From: Rhizobium phaseoli
GTDB taxonomy: Bacteria > Pseudomonadota > Alphaproteobacteria > Rhizobiales > Rhizobiaceae
NCBI RefSeq assembly: GCF_003985125.1
Contig: NZ_ML133566.1
Coordinates: forward strand, 186,001-250,000
Length of the DNA stretch: 64,000 nt
Reading direction: 5' to 3'
Positions 17,464 to 26,401 of this stretch are shown in pieces. The position numbers and the translations under genes were made by a program. The notes beneath the pieces are model-generated. The model was given only the letters and a program-made list of their open reading frames with translations. It was not told the DNA's origin and searched no databases. Position 1 is the first letter of the stretch. Every line of letters starts with the position of its first letter.

Positions 17464-18771
17464 ATGATCCCGCAGGAGATCATCCGGCGCAAGCGCGACG
17501 GCGGCGAACTCGCCGCCGCCGAGATCCGGTCTTTCATCGATGCGCTTGCCGCCGGTCGATTGTCCGAGGGCCAGATCGGCGCCTTCGCCATGGCCGTCTG
17601 GTTCAAGGGCATGTCGCGCCAGGAAATCGTTGCCTTGACCCTGGCGATGGCCGATTCCGGCGATCGCCTGCAATGGGCCGATATCGACCGTCCGATTGCC
17701 GACAAACATTCGACCGGAGGCGTCGGCGACAATGTCTCGCTGATGCTGGCGCCGATCGCGGCCGCCTGCGGCCTTGCAGTCCCGATGATATCAGGCCGCG
17801 GCCTCGGCCATACCGGCGGCACGCTCGATAAGCTTGAATCCATTCCCGGCTATATGATCACTCCGGATGCGGATCTGTTTCACCGGGTGGTCAAGCAGGC
17901 AGGATGCGCTATCATCGGCCAGACCGGCGCTTTGGCGCCAGCTGACGGCAGGCTCTACGCCGTGCGCGATGTAACCGCCACCGTCGATTCCATTCCCTTG
18001 ATCACCGCCTCCATCCTCTCCAAGAAGCTTGCCGCCGGTCTTCAGACGCTGGTGCTCGACGTCAAGGTCGGCAACGGAGCCTTCATGGCTGAGCGCGATC
18101 AGGCGGAAATGCTGGCACGGTCGCTGGTCGAGGTGGCGAATGGCGCGGGCGTGAAGACTTCGGCGCTCATCACCGACATGAACGAGCCGCTCGCCGATAG
18201 CGCCGGCAACGCCGTCGAGATGCGCAACTGCCTGGATTTCCTGGCAGGCAGGAAAGGTAATACGCGGCTCGAGACTGTCGTTCTGGCCTTCGCCGCCGAG
18301 ATGCTGGAGAAATCGGGCATTGCCGCTTTGCCTGAGGAAGGCGAGGCAATGGCGCGCCGGGCCCTGTCGTCGGGGAAGGCGGCCGAGATTTTTGCGCGCA
18401 TGGTATCCATGCTCGGCGGCCCGGCCGATCTGATCGAGAACCCGGACAAGTACCTCGCTAGAGCGCCGGTCGAAAAGCCTGTTGCGGCCGCGCGGTCCGG
18501 CTGGCTTGCCGCCTGCGACGCCCGTGGCATCGGTGTCAGCGTCATCGATCTTGGCGGCGGACGGCGCCATCCCGCCGATCGGATCGATCACCGCGTCGGC
18601 TTCTCCGAACTGCTGCCGCTTGGCACCCGCGTGAATGCCGGCGAGCCGATCGCCCTCGTTCACGCCGCCGACGAAGCCGCGGCGGAAAGGGCAGCCGCAG
18701 CACTTGCCGCGCACTACCGCATCACCGAGGACGCGCCGGCGCTGAACCCGATCATTTCAGGCCTTGTCTGA
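17464..18771 (+). CDS. deoA: Thymidine phosphorylase
   Basis: A 435-residue pyrimidine phosphorylase that converts thymidine or deoxyuridine and phosphate to base and deoxyribose-1-phosphate. The phosphate-binding loop KHSTGGVGD (about residues 81-89) and the glycosyltransferase-family-3 motif SGRGLGHTGGTLDKLES (about 110) are intact. The C-terminal alpha/beta domain (GVSVIDLGGGRRHPAD onward) is full length. The upstream open frame lies inside deoC and is ignored. It ends the plus-strand operon and converges on the aspartic protease gene with 6 bases between stops. Confidence 0.95.
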   Translation: MIPQEIIRRKRDGGELAAAEIRSFIDALAAGRLSEGQIGAFAMAVWFKGMSRQEIVALTLAMADSGDRLQWADIDRPIADKHSTGGVGDNVSLMLAPIAAACGLAVPMISGRGLGHTGGTLDKLESIPGYMITPDADLFHRVVKQAGCAIIGQTGALAPADGRLYAVRDVTATVDSIPLITASILSKKLAAGLQTLVLDVKVGNGAFMAERDQAEMLARSLVEVANGAGVKTSALITDMNEPLADSAGNAVEMRNCLDFLAGRKGNTRLETVVLAFAAEMLEKSGIAALPEEGEAMARRALSSGKAAEIFARMVSMLGGPADLIENPDKYLARAPVEKPVAAARSGWLAACDARGIGVSVIDLGGGRRHPADRIDHRVGFSELLPLGTRVNAGEPIALVHAADEAAAERAAAALAAHYRITEDAPALNPIISGLV

Positions 18772-18777
18772 CACAGT

Positions 18778-19311
18778 CTATTGCTTGAGGCTGAGCGAGC
18801 CGTCAGCGACGGAATAGGAGGCGAGCTTCTTCAGGAAGCTCATGCCGACCAGCGTCGTCGTCAGCGCTTCGTCCTTGAGGACGAAGGCTTCGACATCCCG
18901 GACCCGGATGCCGCCGATTTCGATCCGGTCGAGTGTCACATGCGCGGCCTTTGTCTGGCCGTTCGCGGTGTTGACGCCATAGCGGAAATCGAGCTGGTTG
19001 GCGGTGAAGCCCATCCGGCGCGCCAGCGTCTCGTTGAGCGCGACATAGGTGGCGCCGGTATCGATCAAGCCTTGCACCGGCTTGCCGTTGATCTTGAAAC
19101 TGCCGGTATAGTGGCCCTGCGCATCTGCCTGCAGGCGGATTACATTGCTGCCGGAGGCGGGTGCGGGGGCTGCGGGCATGCCGCTTTCGCTCGAGATGTA
19201 ATTGGCGGAAAGAGTGTTGGCGGGCTGTGGGCCGGTGCCGGCGAAGAAGGATGGCACTTGTGTGGCGAGCACCGCGGCGATGCTGGCGAATATGATGGTA
19301 CGCACGAGCAT
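18778..19311 (-). CDS. Retropepsin-like (clan AA) aspartic protease, membrane-anchored
   Basis: A 177-residue protein with an N-terminal signal or anchor (MLVRTIIFASIAAVLATQV) and a single-lobe retropepsin-like domain. The active-site motif is LIDTGATYVALN (about residues 85-96), and the conserved later strand is TLVGMSFLKKL (about 153). It fits the TIGR02281-type bacterial proteases seen in alphaproteobacteria, which probably act as dimers in the periplasm. The ATG at 19311 follows GGAAGGA; an upstream ATG at 19347 would add 12 residues ahead of the anchor and is less likely. Substrate is unknown. Confidence 0.82.
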   Translation of the reverse strand: MLVRTIIFASIAAVLATQVPSFFAGTGPQPANTLSANYISSESGMPAAPAPASGSNVIRLQADAQGHYTGSFKINGKPVQGLIDTGATYVALNETLARRMGFTANQLDFRYGVNTANGQTKAAHVTLDRIEIGGIRVRDVEAFVLKDEALTTTLVGMSFLKKLASYSVADGSLSLKQ

Positions 19312-19410
19312 GAAACAGAAATCCTTCCTGTATAAACCTCGCTTCATGCGAGGCCCTCATGCTTTCAGACTGCTAAGCCTGAAGTGCTGATAAGTTGCTA
19401 ATATCGGCAC

Positions 19411-19440
19411 GAAAACGGCCCGGCGCGAACCGCCGGGCCG
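19411..19440 (-). terminator. Rho-independent terminator after upp
   Basis: On the minus strand a 9-bp stem CGGCCCGGC/GCCGGGCCG with a 7-base loop is followed by TTTTC. It lies 36 bases after the upp stop. Confidence 0.85.
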
Positions 19441-19475
19441 TAAAACTCTTTCGATTTGGTAAAGGAAGGCTGAAA

Positions 19476-20105
19476 TTACTTGGTGCCGTACATGCGGTCG
19501 CCGGCGTCGCCAAGGCCGGGCACGATATAGCCCTTCTCGTTGAGGTGGCTGTCGATTGCCGCGGTGAAGACCGGAACATCGGGATGCGCCGCGCGGAAGT
19601 TGCGGATGCCTTCCGGGGCGGCAAGCAGGCAGAGGAAGCGGATATTGTGAGCGCCGCGTTCCTTCAGCTTGTCGATCGCCGCGATCGACGAATTGCCGGT
19701 TGCCAGCATCGGATCGACGACGATGATCAGCCGCTCGGCCACATCTTCCGGCGCCTTGAAATAATATTCGACCGGCTGCAGCGTCTCGTGGTCGCGGTAG
19801 ACGCCGATATGCGAGACGCGGGCGGACGGCACGAGATCGAGCATGCCCTCGAGCAGGCCGTTGCCGGCGCGCAGGATCGAGGCGAAGACCAGCTTCTTGC
19901 CTTCCAGGATCGGCGAGTCCATCGTCTGCAGCGGCGTCTCGATCGTTTCCATCGTCAGCTCGAGGTCGCGGGTGACCTCGTAACAGAGCAGCGTCGAGAT
20001 TTCGCGCAGCAGCCGCCGGAAACTTCCCGTCGATGTCTCCTTGCGCCGCATGATGGTGAGCTTGTGCTGCACAAGCGGATGATCGATGACCGTGACGCCG
20101 TCCAT
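19476..20105 (-). CDS. upp: Uracil phosphoribosyltransferase
   Basis: A 209-residue cytoplasmic salvage enzyme that makes UMP from uracil and PRPP. The PRPP-binding motif DPMLATGNS (about residues 130-138), [10 protein letters not shown] (about 77-86) and the C-terminal uracil-binding [17 protein letters not shown] are present. ATG at 20105 gives the normal 209-residue length and follows AAAGG; a start five codons earlier is possible. It lies 130 bases downstream of add on the same strand, with a stem-loop between. It would recycle the uracil released by DeoA after Cdd. Confidence 0.96.
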   Translation of the reverse strand: MDGVTVIDHPLVQHKLTIMRRKETSTGSFRRLLREISTLLCYEVTRDLELTMETIETPLQTMDSPILEGKKLVFASILRAGNGLLEGMLDLVPSARVSHIGVYRDHETLQPVEYYFKAPEDVAERLIIVVDPMLATGNSSIAAIDKLKERGAHNIRFLCLLAAPEGIRNFRAAHPDVPVFTAAIDSHLNEKGYIVPGLGDAGDRMYGTK

Positions 20106-20204
20106 GGGGAAGCCTTTCATTCTTTCTATCGAATGTTTCTTTCACGGAAATTGGCCCGACCGCAAGAGTGCAGCCGAATTTGCGCCGATCTTCCCCAACC
20201 TCCG

Positions 20205-20230
20205 GAGCCTTTCCCGGTTAGGAAAGGCTC
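20205..20230 (-). other. Stem-loop between add and upp
   Basis: A perfect 10-bp stem (GAGCCTTTCC at 20205, GGAAAGGCTC at 20221) with a 6-base loop begins six bases after the add stop. No T-run follows on the minus strand, so it may stabilise the 3' end or attenuate rather than terminate. Confidence 0.6.
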
Positions 20231-20235
20231 TCGCC

Positions 20236-21204
20236 TCAAAGGCGGGCGAGCAGCGTCTTCCGCGTCTCCTCGTCGACGAAGGCTGCTTCGATGGCGGTGC
20301 GCGTCATGGCGTCGATCTCCGCATTGTCGAAGCCGAAAACCTCAGCGGCAAGCGCATATTCCCGCTCGAGCGACGTATGGAAGAAGGGCGGATCATCCGA
20401 GCTGATCGTCACCGGCACACCCGCTTCCTTCAGCCGGCGCAGCGGATGCGAAGCGAAATCGGGAAAGACCCGAAGGGCGATATTCGAGCCGGGGCAGACC
20501 TCGAGCACGGTGCCGAGATCGGCAAGCCGCTTCACCAGATCGAGATCCTCGATGGCGCGCACGCCATGGCCGATGCGCGCGGGGCGCACCGCATCGAGCG
20601 CATCGGCGACGCTGAAGGCGCCGCAGACCTCGCCGGCATGGATGGTAAGACCGAGGCCGGCATCGCGGGCGATATCGAAGGCGCGGGCATAGTCGGCGAC
20701 ACGGCCCATGCGCTCTTCGCCGGCCAGGTTGAAGCCGGTGATCAGGGGGTTGCCTGCCTTGGCCGCATATTCCGCCGCCCCGATCACGCTCTCCGGGCCG
20801 AAATGCCGCTCGCCGGTGACGATCAGCCGGGCCTCGATGCCGCTCTTTTCCCGAGCGCGCCGGATGCCTTGGCAGACACCCGATATATAGGCATCGGCGC
20901 CGAGCCCGATACGTTTGCCGTGATCGGGCGACACGATGAGTTCGCTGTAGATCGTGTTGATGGCGGCGAGTTCATCGAGATAGGTTTCGGTCAGAAGCGC
21001 ATAGTCCTCCTCGGTCTTGTAGACTTCCGAAACCTTGTCGTAACATTCGAGAAAACTTGCGAAATCATGCCAGACATAGGCGCCTTCGCGAAGCTGCCCG
21101 CTAATGTCGATCCCGTATTTCCGCGCCTGCGCCTCGGTCAAAGCTGGCGGTGCCGCACCCTCCAGATGGCAGTGCAGCTCGACCTTCTTCAAATGTGATG
21201 TCAC
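20236..21204 (-). CDS. add: Adenosine deaminase
   Basis: A 322-residue zinc hydrolase that turns adenosine and deoxyadenosine into inosine and deoxyinosine. Zinc and catalytic motifs are all visible: HCHLEGA (about residues 11-17), HAGE (about 190-193), RIGHG (about 208-212) and SSDDPPFF (about 268-275). The GTG start at 21204 overlaps the deoB stop (GTGA), implying coupling. Inosine produced here would be a substrate for PunA on the opposite strand. Confidence 0.94.
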   Translation of the reverse strand: MTSHLKKVELHCHLEGAAPPALTEAQARKYGIDISGQLREGAYVWHDFASFLECYDKVSEVYKTEEDYALLTETYLDELAAINTIYSELIVSPDHGKRIGLGADAYISGVCQGIRRAREKSGIEARLIVTGERHFGPESVIGAAEYAAKAGNPLITGFNLAGEERMGRVADYARAFDIARDAGLGLTIHAGEVCGAFSVADALDAVRPARIGHGVRAIEDLDLVKRLADLGTVLEVCPGSNIALRVFPDFASHPLRRLKEAGVPVTISSDDPPFFHTSLEREYALAAEVFGFDNAEIDAMTRTAIEAAFVDEETRKTLLARL

Positions 21205-22421
21205 AGAAAACTCCTTCCGTGCGGCCCGGCCGGAATGCCGAGATGACGCGCAATGCTTTCGCCGATATCGGCATAGCTGCGGCGCACCCCGATCGAACGC
21301 GACCGGATGCCGGGGCCATAGGCGATAACCGGCACGCGTTCGCGCGTATGGTCCGTGCCGCGCCAGGTCGGATCGCAGCCATGATCGGCGGTGAGCACGA
21401 CGAGGTCGCCGGGCTTCAGCTTCTTGTGGACCTCAGGCAGGCGCGCATCGAAGGCTTCGAGAGCTGCGGCATAGCCCGGCACATCACGGCGATGGCCGTA
21501 ATTCATGTCGAAATCGACGAAATTGGTGAAGACGAGATCGCCGTCTTCCGCCGCGTCGATCGCCGACAGCGACGCATCCATCAGCGCCTCGTTGCCTGTC
21601 GCCTTGATGACGCGCGAAATTCCCTGATGGGCAAAGATATCGCCGATCTTCCCGACGGCATGCACGTGCCGGCCGTGCTGGAGCAGCCTGTCGAGCAATG
21701 TCGGTTCCGGCGGTAGCACCGAGAAGTCGCGCCGATTTCCGGTGCGCTGGAAGGTGGAAGCCGACTGGCCGATGAAGGGCCGAGCGATGACGCGGCCTAT
21801 ATTGTAGGGATCGAGCAGCCCGCGGGCGATTTGGCAGAAGGCGAGCAGCCGATCGAGACCGAAATGCGCTTCGTGCGCGGCGACCTGGAAGACTGAATCC
21901 GAAGACGTATAACAGATCGGCTTGCCGGTGCGGATATGCTCTTCGCCGAGCCGGGCGATGATCTCGGTTCCTGATGCGTGGCAGTTGCCGAGAATGCCGG
22001 GCACATCGCCGTCTTGGCACAAGGCCTCTATCAGTTCCGCCGGGAAGGCGTCGCCCTCCGTCGGGAAATAACCCCAGTCGAAATTGACCGGCGTGCCCGC
22101 GATCTCCCAATGGCCCGAGGGCGTGTCCTTGCCGCGGGAAATTTCGTTGGCGGTCCCATAAACGCCGTATACCTTCTCCGGAAGAGGCATGCCGGCCGGA
22201 AACTGACCGGAGGCCGCGCGCGCGATATGCATCAGCCCAAGCTCGGACATATTCGGCAGGCAAAGCGGTCCGCTGCGCAGCCCGGCGCGATCCCCGGCTC
22301 CGGCGGCGCAGAATTCGGCGATATGGCCGAGCGTATCGGCGCCTTCGTCGCCATAAGCGGCCGCATCCGGCGCGCCGCCGACGCCGAAGGAATCGAGAAC
22401 GAAAAGAAAGGCACGCGCCAT
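21201..22421 (-). CDS. deoB: Phosphopentomutase
   Basis: A 406-residue metal-dependent mutase of the alkaline-phosphatase superfamily that interconverts (deoxy)ribose-1-phosphate and (deoxy)ribose-5-phosphate. It links the phosphorylases PunA/DeoA to DeoC and the pentose phosphate pathway. Metal-binding motifs are [13 protein letters not shown] (about residues 7-19), [13 protein letters not shown] (about 88-100) and [18 protein letters not shown] (about 335). ATG at 22421 follows GGGGG and gives the standard N-terminus [11 protein letters not shown]; the open frame upstream is not family-like. It heads the minus-strand deoB-add-upp unit. Confidence 0.95.
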   Translation of the reverse strand: MARAFLFVLDSFGVGGAPDAAAYGDEGADTLGHIAEFCAAGAGDRAGLRSGPLCLPNMSELGLMHIARAASGQFPAGMPLPEKVYGVYGTANEISRGKDTPSGHWEIAGTPVNFDWGYFPTEGDAFPAELIEALCQDGDVPGILGNCHASGTEIIARLGEEHIRTGKPICYTSSDSVFQVAAHEAHFGLDRLLAFCQIARGLLDPYNIGRVIARPFIGQSASTFQRTGNRRDFSVLPPEPTLLDRLLQHGRHVHAVGKIGDIFAHQGISRVIKATGNEALMDASLSAIDAAEDGDLVFTNFVDFDMNYGHRRDVPGYAAALEAFDARLPEVHKKLKPGDLVVLTADHGCDPTWRGTDHTRERVPVIAYGPGIRSRSIGVRRSYADIGESIARHLGIPAGPHGRSFL

Positions 22422-22529
22422 TTTACCCCCGAAAGGACCGATCGCCGACCTCCGGGATATCGGAAGCGGTTGCGGCCCAGGCATATAATGCCGCGCCCGG
22501 CTTGGCAAATTCGAGATGGGGGAGGGGCG

Positions 22530-23111
22530 TCAGCAGTCGCCGCAGGGGATCGATTCGCCCTGCCGCTGGCGGTAGAAATAGCTGCGGCTGATGGTGATCG
22601 TGCGCATGCCATCCGGCATGAAATTCGGCGCGAACAGGAACATCGTATAGGGAATGCTGAGTTCGGTGCGGACGAGGAAGCTGTTGGCCGTCTTCATGTC
22701 GGCGGGTATGTTGCTGACGGCGGTGTTCTTGGCATAGGGCGCGCTCCCGTCCTGCGCCCAGGACCAGAGTACCTTGGGATTGGCGCTGGCGTCGACGGTA
22801 ATCCCGGTGATCTTCAGGGTCAGCGAGGTCGAATTGTAGGGCACGAAGATCGCGGTTGCGACCGACCGCATCTCTGTGAGTGTGCTCTTCGTGATGGATT
22901 GCTGCTGGGTGACCAAGTCGGCGATCGAACCGGCGGCGCGGGTCGCGCGCTTGGAGACGCTGAGGCCGATCGTGATCTCGAAAGCGCCGATATAGAGCAT
23001 GATGAGCACGGGAAAGAGGATCGCAAACTCGATCGCGCCGGCGCCCTTGCGCTCTCGGATCAGCCGCCGCGCCGTCAGTGCCAGTCTGGTGAACGGGTTG
23101 CGCAATGCCAT
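22530..23111 (-). CDS. TadE-like pseudopilin of the Flp pilus system (1)
   Basis: A 193-residue protein with one N-terminal hydrophobic segment after a charged leader. The sequence GAGAIEFAILFPVLIMLYIG (about residues 24-43) has the TadE/TadG pattern: Gly, then Glu at +5, then a long hydrophobic helix. In Tad systems such pseudopilins are processed by the prepilin peptidase and act in pilus assembly or secretion. The rest is periplasmic and ends in a Cys-containing tail (IPCGDC). It overlaps the preceding TadE-like gene by one base (TAATG), so the two are coupled. It lies divergent from the main cpa operon. Confidence 0.85.
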   Translation of the reverse strand: MALRNPFTRLALTARRLIRERKGAGAIEFAILFPVLIMLYIGAFEITIGLSVSKRATRAAGSIADLVTQQQSITKSTLTEMRSVATAIFVPYNSTSLTLKITGITVDASANPKVLWSWAQDGSAPYAKNTAVSNIPADMKTANSFLVRTELSIPYTMFLFAPNFMPDGMRTITISRSYFYRQRQGESIPCGDC

Positions 23112-23746
23112 TATGGATACTGCTCGTTCTGGAAGGCCGCGGTTGCGATAATCAGATATTGCGTCGGCATCGAACCGTCGGAGGGACGGATCGTCGTGAT
23201 GTAAGGCCGGACCAGATCCGTGATGATTTCCCAGCGATAGTAGGCGCGCAGCATGTTGATCGAGCCGGCGGCACCGGGCGAATATTTGATGGCGGCCGTG
23301 TTGATGTCGGAATATCTGTCGGTGGAGAGCTTGGGGATCGTCGTCGGAATGGCCGAGAAGGTGGCGAAGGTCTGCACATCGAGATAGAGCTTGCTCGGCG
23401 TCGCCGCCTCGGTCGCCGAGCAGCTGATCAGGATCGCGATCTCGTTGCAGAAGGCCTGCCGAAATTGCGTCTGGGTCATATCGGTCGTGCGGCCGAGATT
23501 GTAGGTGACCTGCCCGGTCCGCATCCGCCGGCTCATCGTATCGACGGCATTGGAGACGAGTTCTTCGGCGGCAAAGGCGATGAAGGTTTCGAGGATCGCG
23601 AAGATCACGACGAAATAAGGGATGGCAAGCAGGGCGAATTCGATCGCCGCTGCGCCGTCGCGCGATCGGGCGGCAGCGCGAAACTGGGCGAAACGGAACG
23701 GCGCGAACGCGCGCTCCCCATCCGTCTTCTGATCAACTATCGTCAT
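23111..23746 (-). CDS. TadE-like pseudopilin of the Flp pilus system (2)
   Basis: A 211-residue protein with the processing pattern GAAAIEFALLAIPYFVVIFA at about residues 32-51, again with Glu at +5 from Gly and a hydrophobic helix. It is predicted to be an inner-membrane pseudopilin that works with the second TadE-like protein. The start is uncertain. ATG at 23746 (MTIVDQKTD) is chosen, with a weak AGG upstream; a GTG at 23779 would add 11 residues. Its stop overlaps the next start. The conserved hydrophobic motif is the only firm family evidence; the periplasmic part is variable. Confidence 0.85.
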   Translation of the reverse strand: MTIVDQKTDGERAFAPFRFAQFRAAARSRDGAAAIEFALLAIPYFVVIFAILETFIAFAAEELVSNAVDTMSRRMRTGQVTYNLGRTTDMTQTQFRQAFCNEIAILISCSATEAATPSKLYLDVQTFATFSAIPTTIPKLSTDRYSDINTAAIKYSPGAAGSINMLRAYYRWEIITDLVRPYITTIRPSDGSMPTQYLIIATAAFQNEQYP

Positions 23747-23851
23747 TGCCTGGACCCGAGCGACATCTGCCTGCCACACTAGGGTCCGTTCGTTGATTTT
23801 CCGTTTCAGTCCGATACGACGATTTTAACGATTGGCGAAGATCCGAGCCGA

Positions 23852-24262
23852 TCAAGGTGACGTGCTGCTGTCGGCCGCTTGCTGCGCGTGCTGCTCGCAA
23901 TTCGGCGTGCAAGACAGCACGGAGCGCTCTGTCTGCCGGTAGACGCGCACCGTGTTGCCCTCGTCGATCGAAACCAGGATGCGCTCGTCGAGGATGGCGT
24001 TGCCGTCGGCGTCCAGCAGAACGAGATTGGTGGTGCCGAAGCTGCGTCCTGTCAGCACGATCGTCTTGGCATCGGCCACGGTCGCGTCGGCGACCTTTGC
24101 ATTGCCGACGATCACCTTGCTGACGGGGCGGTCGAGCTTCAGTACGCGCGCGTGATCCATATAGACACGCAGCATATCATCGTCTGCGGCCGCGGAAATT
24201 CCCGAAACACCGAAAACGGCGATCATGCCGGCAAAGAAAACGGTTTTGCCGCTCGATGACAT
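23852..24262 (-). CDS. Free-standing secretin N-domain-like pilus protein (CpaC N-terminal domain family)
   Basis: A 136-residue exported protein that resembles the N-terminal domain of the CpaC/RcpA secretin without the pore. After a signal peptide (to about residue 25) come LKLDRPVSKVIVGNAKVADATV and LTGRSFGTTNLVLLDADGN. These parallel VVDLPEDAHDILVSDPSMADAV and FGKKVGQTNIFVFGAGG of the cpaC product in this window. ATG at 24262 follows GAGGA; earlier ATGs are less well placed. It is probably periplasmic and may contact the secretin or TadE proteins. The C-terminal tail is Cys- and Ser-rich. Confidence 0.8.
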   Translation of the reverse strand: MSSSGKTVFFAGMIAVFGVSGISAAADDDMLRVYMDHARVLKLDRPVSKVIVGNAKVADATVADAKTIVLTGRSFGTTNLVLLDADGNAILDERILVSIDEGNTVRVYRQTERSVLSCTPNCEQHAQQAADSSTSP

Positions 24263-24640
24263 TTGGTCCTCTTTCATGATCACAGCGCAACAGGTGCATA
24301 GAATGGAAAAAAATGGTGAATGAAGCTTTAAGCTCCCTATGGTGTTTCGGGGTGAGGCAGGATGAACCGATTTGGCACGCGCTCGGGGTGGTGCACGTCT
24401 CAGTTGGAAGTGCGCCTGTGCTATTTTTAGATGAAACCCGCCTTTAAACCAGGAATATCGTTAAATATTGAGAGAAATGAATAAGGTAATACTTACCCTA
24501 CTGCAGTCTCTTATTGCCTTCACATCTCGTTAACTCTTTTTCTTAAGCCGATGGAAACGCCCATTCACTAGATTGCGGTCATCCGATCAACGGCAACAGT
24601 TGGCGGACGTGCTGAACATCAACTGGAGTTAGGAGTAACC
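24263..24640. promoter_or_regulatory. Divergent AT-rich control region of the pilus genes
   Basis: No gene is seen in this 378-base gap between the secretin-domain gene (minus) and pilA (plus). It is clearly more AT-rich than its surroundings from about 24420 to 24560. It contains the palindromes AGCTTTAAGCT (24324) and GGTAA-TAC-TTACC (24485-24497). TTAA pairs at 24530 and 24543 are nine bases apart, not the seven of a CtrA site. A strong AGGAG lies before pilA. Confidence 0.55.
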
Positions 24641-24826
24641 ATGACCAAGCTTTTTAGCCGTTTTCTGAAGGACGAATCCGGCGCGACCGCAATCGAATAC
24701 GGCCTGATCGCCGCTCTCATTTCCGTCGCGCTCATCACCGGCGCAACGAGCCTCGGTTCCAAGATCGGCAACACGTTCAACGGCCTGAGCACCAAGATGG
24801 ACGGCGCCACTTCGGCTGCCAACTAA
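24641..24826 (+). CDS. pilA: Flp-type major pilin
   Basis: A 61-residue Flp/Fap pilin, the structural subunit of the Tad pilus used for surface attachment. A short leader ends at the processing site in DESGATAIEYGLIAALIS; cleavage by the CpaA peptidase is expected after the Gly, leaving the Glu-Tyr pair at positions 5-6 of the mature pilin. A hydrophobic helix follows (about residues 18-38) and a short polar C-terminus. TTAGGAG lies upstream. A hairpin terminator 67 bases after the stop would allow pilA to be expressed far above the assembly genes. Confidence 0.95.
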   Translation: MTKLFSRFLKDESGATAIEYGLIAALISVALITGATSLGSKIGNTFNGLSTKMDGATSAAN

Positions 24827-24892
24827 GCGAGGTGCCGCGAGGCGGCATCTTCCTGATTCTGGCCGGAACTGCTCCGGCTGGTCTGTCGAGCG

Positions 24893-24923
24893 GGCTCACG
24901 CGCTGCACAGCCGTGAGCCTTTT
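24893..24923 (+). terminator. Terminator after pilA
   Basis: An 8-bp stem GGCTCACG (24893) / CGTGAGCC (24912) is followed by TTTT. It lies between pilA and cpaA and probably separates abundant pilin mRNA from assembly-gene mRNA. Confidence 0.82.
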
Positions 24924-24950
24924 CGTATCTTACGACGATCGGGTATAGAC

Positions 24951-25463
24951 ATGATCGCAGCTGGTGTTTTTGTCGTTCTGCCACTCTGCCTCGCCATGGC
25001 GGCCTTCTCGGACCTGTTCACCATGACGATTCCGAACCGCGTTTCCCTGATCCTTATCGTCTCGTTCCTGGTGCTGGCGCCGTTCTTGGGTTTTGGCCTT
25101 CAGGCGATCGGCATGCATCTTGCCGCCGCCGCTATCGTGCTTGCCGCTTGTTTTGCGCTTTTTGCATTCAATGTGATGGGCGGTGGAGACGCCAAGCTGT
25201 TGAGCGCCACCGCGCTCTGGTTCGGCCTGAACCAGTCGCTTACGCTGCTGATGGCCGACGTGGCTGCGGTCGGCGGTCTCATCACCTTGCTTATCCTGCT
25301 GGTGAGAACCCAGTCGAACACCATTCTCGCAATTGGCCTGCCGCTGCCGGACTCGGTGCTGGTCGCCAAGAAGATCCCTTATGGCATCGCGATCGCGATT
25401 GGTGGCTTCATGGCCTTTCCGTCCTCGCCGATCTTCATCGCCGCGCTGGAAAGCCTGAAATAA
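24951..25463 (+). CDS. cpaA: Prepilin peptidase CpaA (TadV)
   Basis: A 170-residue inner-membrane aspartic peptidase of family A24 that cleaves the Flp prepilin and the TadE-like pseudopilins. The two catalytic aspartates are in AFSDLFTMTIPNRVS (about residue 20) and MGGGDAKLLSA (about 78, the GxGD motif). Four to six membrane helices are predicted. There is no N-methyltransferase domain, as expected for the Tad type. It opens the cpa gene series after the pilA terminator. Confidence 0.93.
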   Translation: MIAAGVFVVLPLCLAMAAFSDLFTMTIPNRVSLILIVSFLVLAPFLGFGLQAIGMHLAAAAIVLAACFALFAFNVMGGGDAKLLSATALWFGLNQSLTLLMADVAAVGGLITLLILLVRTQSNTILAIGLPLPDSVLVAKKIPYGIAIAIGGFMAFPSSPIFIAALESLK

Positions 25464-25505
25464 CGGCATTTTAAATGCCCGTTAACTTAAAATGTAAGCG
25501 TTCCA

Positions 25506-25513
25506 TTAACCAT
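25506..25513 (+). promoter_or_regulatory. Possible CtrA half-site in the cpaA-cpaB gap
   Basis: TTAACCAT matches the CtrA half-site of alphaproteobacteria, and another TTAAC lies about 20 bases upstream. The 110-base gap before cpaB is AT-rich and may hold a second promoter. A short motif like this can arise by chance. Confidence 0.25.
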
Positions 25514-25573
25514 AATTATACCAATTGCTGAGCATTCTGCAGGGCGAACATATCGTGCCTTGGGGAATGATCG

Positions 25574-26389
25574 ATGAAACCGGCCCGCCTTATAATTCTC
25601 GCTGTCGCCGTGGTGGCAGCCGGCCTCGCCGGCCTCCTGGCAATGCGCATGGCCGGCAGCGGTGGCGTCGTCACCCAGGTGCAGTCGGTCATCGAGAAGG
25701 AACCTACCGTCAATGTTCTCGTCTCCAGCGGCAATCTTGCGGTTGGCCAAAGGCTGGAGGAGGGCTCGGTGCACTGGATGGCCTGGCCGCAGGGCGGCGT
25801 CGTCCCGGGTCTCATCACCGATATCGAAAAGCCGGATGCGATCAAGGATCTGCAGGGCGCCGTCGTGCGCCTGCCGATCTTCGAAGGTGAGCCGATCCGG
25901 CCGGAAAAGGTCGCCGATTCCAGCAGCCGTATCCTGTCATCGCTGTTGCCGGCCGGCAAACGCGCCGTTGCGACCGAGATCTCCGTGGCAACGGGCGCCG
26001 GCGGCTTCATCCTGCCGAACGACCGCGTCGACGTCATCATGGTCCGCAAGGGCACCGAGGCCAACAAGCTCATCACCGAGACGGTGCTGAGCAATGTCCG
26101 TGTTCTCGCCATCGACCAGCAGATCCAGGAAAAGGACGATGGTTCCAAGGCAGTTGTGGGAACGACCGCGACGCTCGAGCTGACACCCGATCAGACCAAG
26201 GTTCTCGCCGTCGCTCAACAGATGGCCGACCGGCTGTCGCTTGCGTTGCGCTCGGTCGCCGATGCCCAGGAGCAGGATACCAGCGCCGCCGATTATCTGC
26301 TGAGCGGCGACAACGGCAGTGCGATCATTCAGGTCATCAAGTCGGGATCCATCGTAACGGATGCCGGCGCAGCGCCGAAGCCGGAATAA
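25574..26389 (+). CDS. cpaB: Flp pilus assembly protein CpaB (RcpC)
   Basis: A 271-residue periplasmic protein anchored by one N-terminal helix (ARLIILAVAVVAAGLAGLLAM). A SAF-like domain follows: VLVSSGNLAVGQRLEEGSVHW (about residues 48-68), then LPIFEGEPIRPEKVAD and the conserved RAVATEISVATGAGGFILPNDRVDVIM (RcpC domain, about 133-160). RcpC/CpaB proteins are thought to work next to the outer-membrane secretin. cpaC follows 12 bases later. Confidence 0.92.
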   Translation: MKPARLIILAVAVVAAGLAGLLAMRMAGSGGVVTQVQSVIEKEPTVNVLVSSGNLAVGQRLEEGSVHWMAWPQGGVVPGLITDIEKPDAIKDLQGAVVRLPIFEGEPIRPEKVADSSSRILSSLLPAGKRAVATEISVATGAGGFILPNDRVDVIMVRKGTEANKLITETVLSNVRVLAIDQQIQEKDDGSKAVVGTTATLELTPDQTKVLAVAQQMADRLSLALRSVADAQEQDTSAADYLLSGDNGSAIIQVIKSGSIVTDAGAAPKPE

Positions 26390-26401
26390 AAGGACGTGCA
26401 A

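Noticed and set aside
24530-24546. CtrA full site before pilA
   Set aside because: Two TTAA boxes are present, but the spacing is 9 rather than 7 bases.
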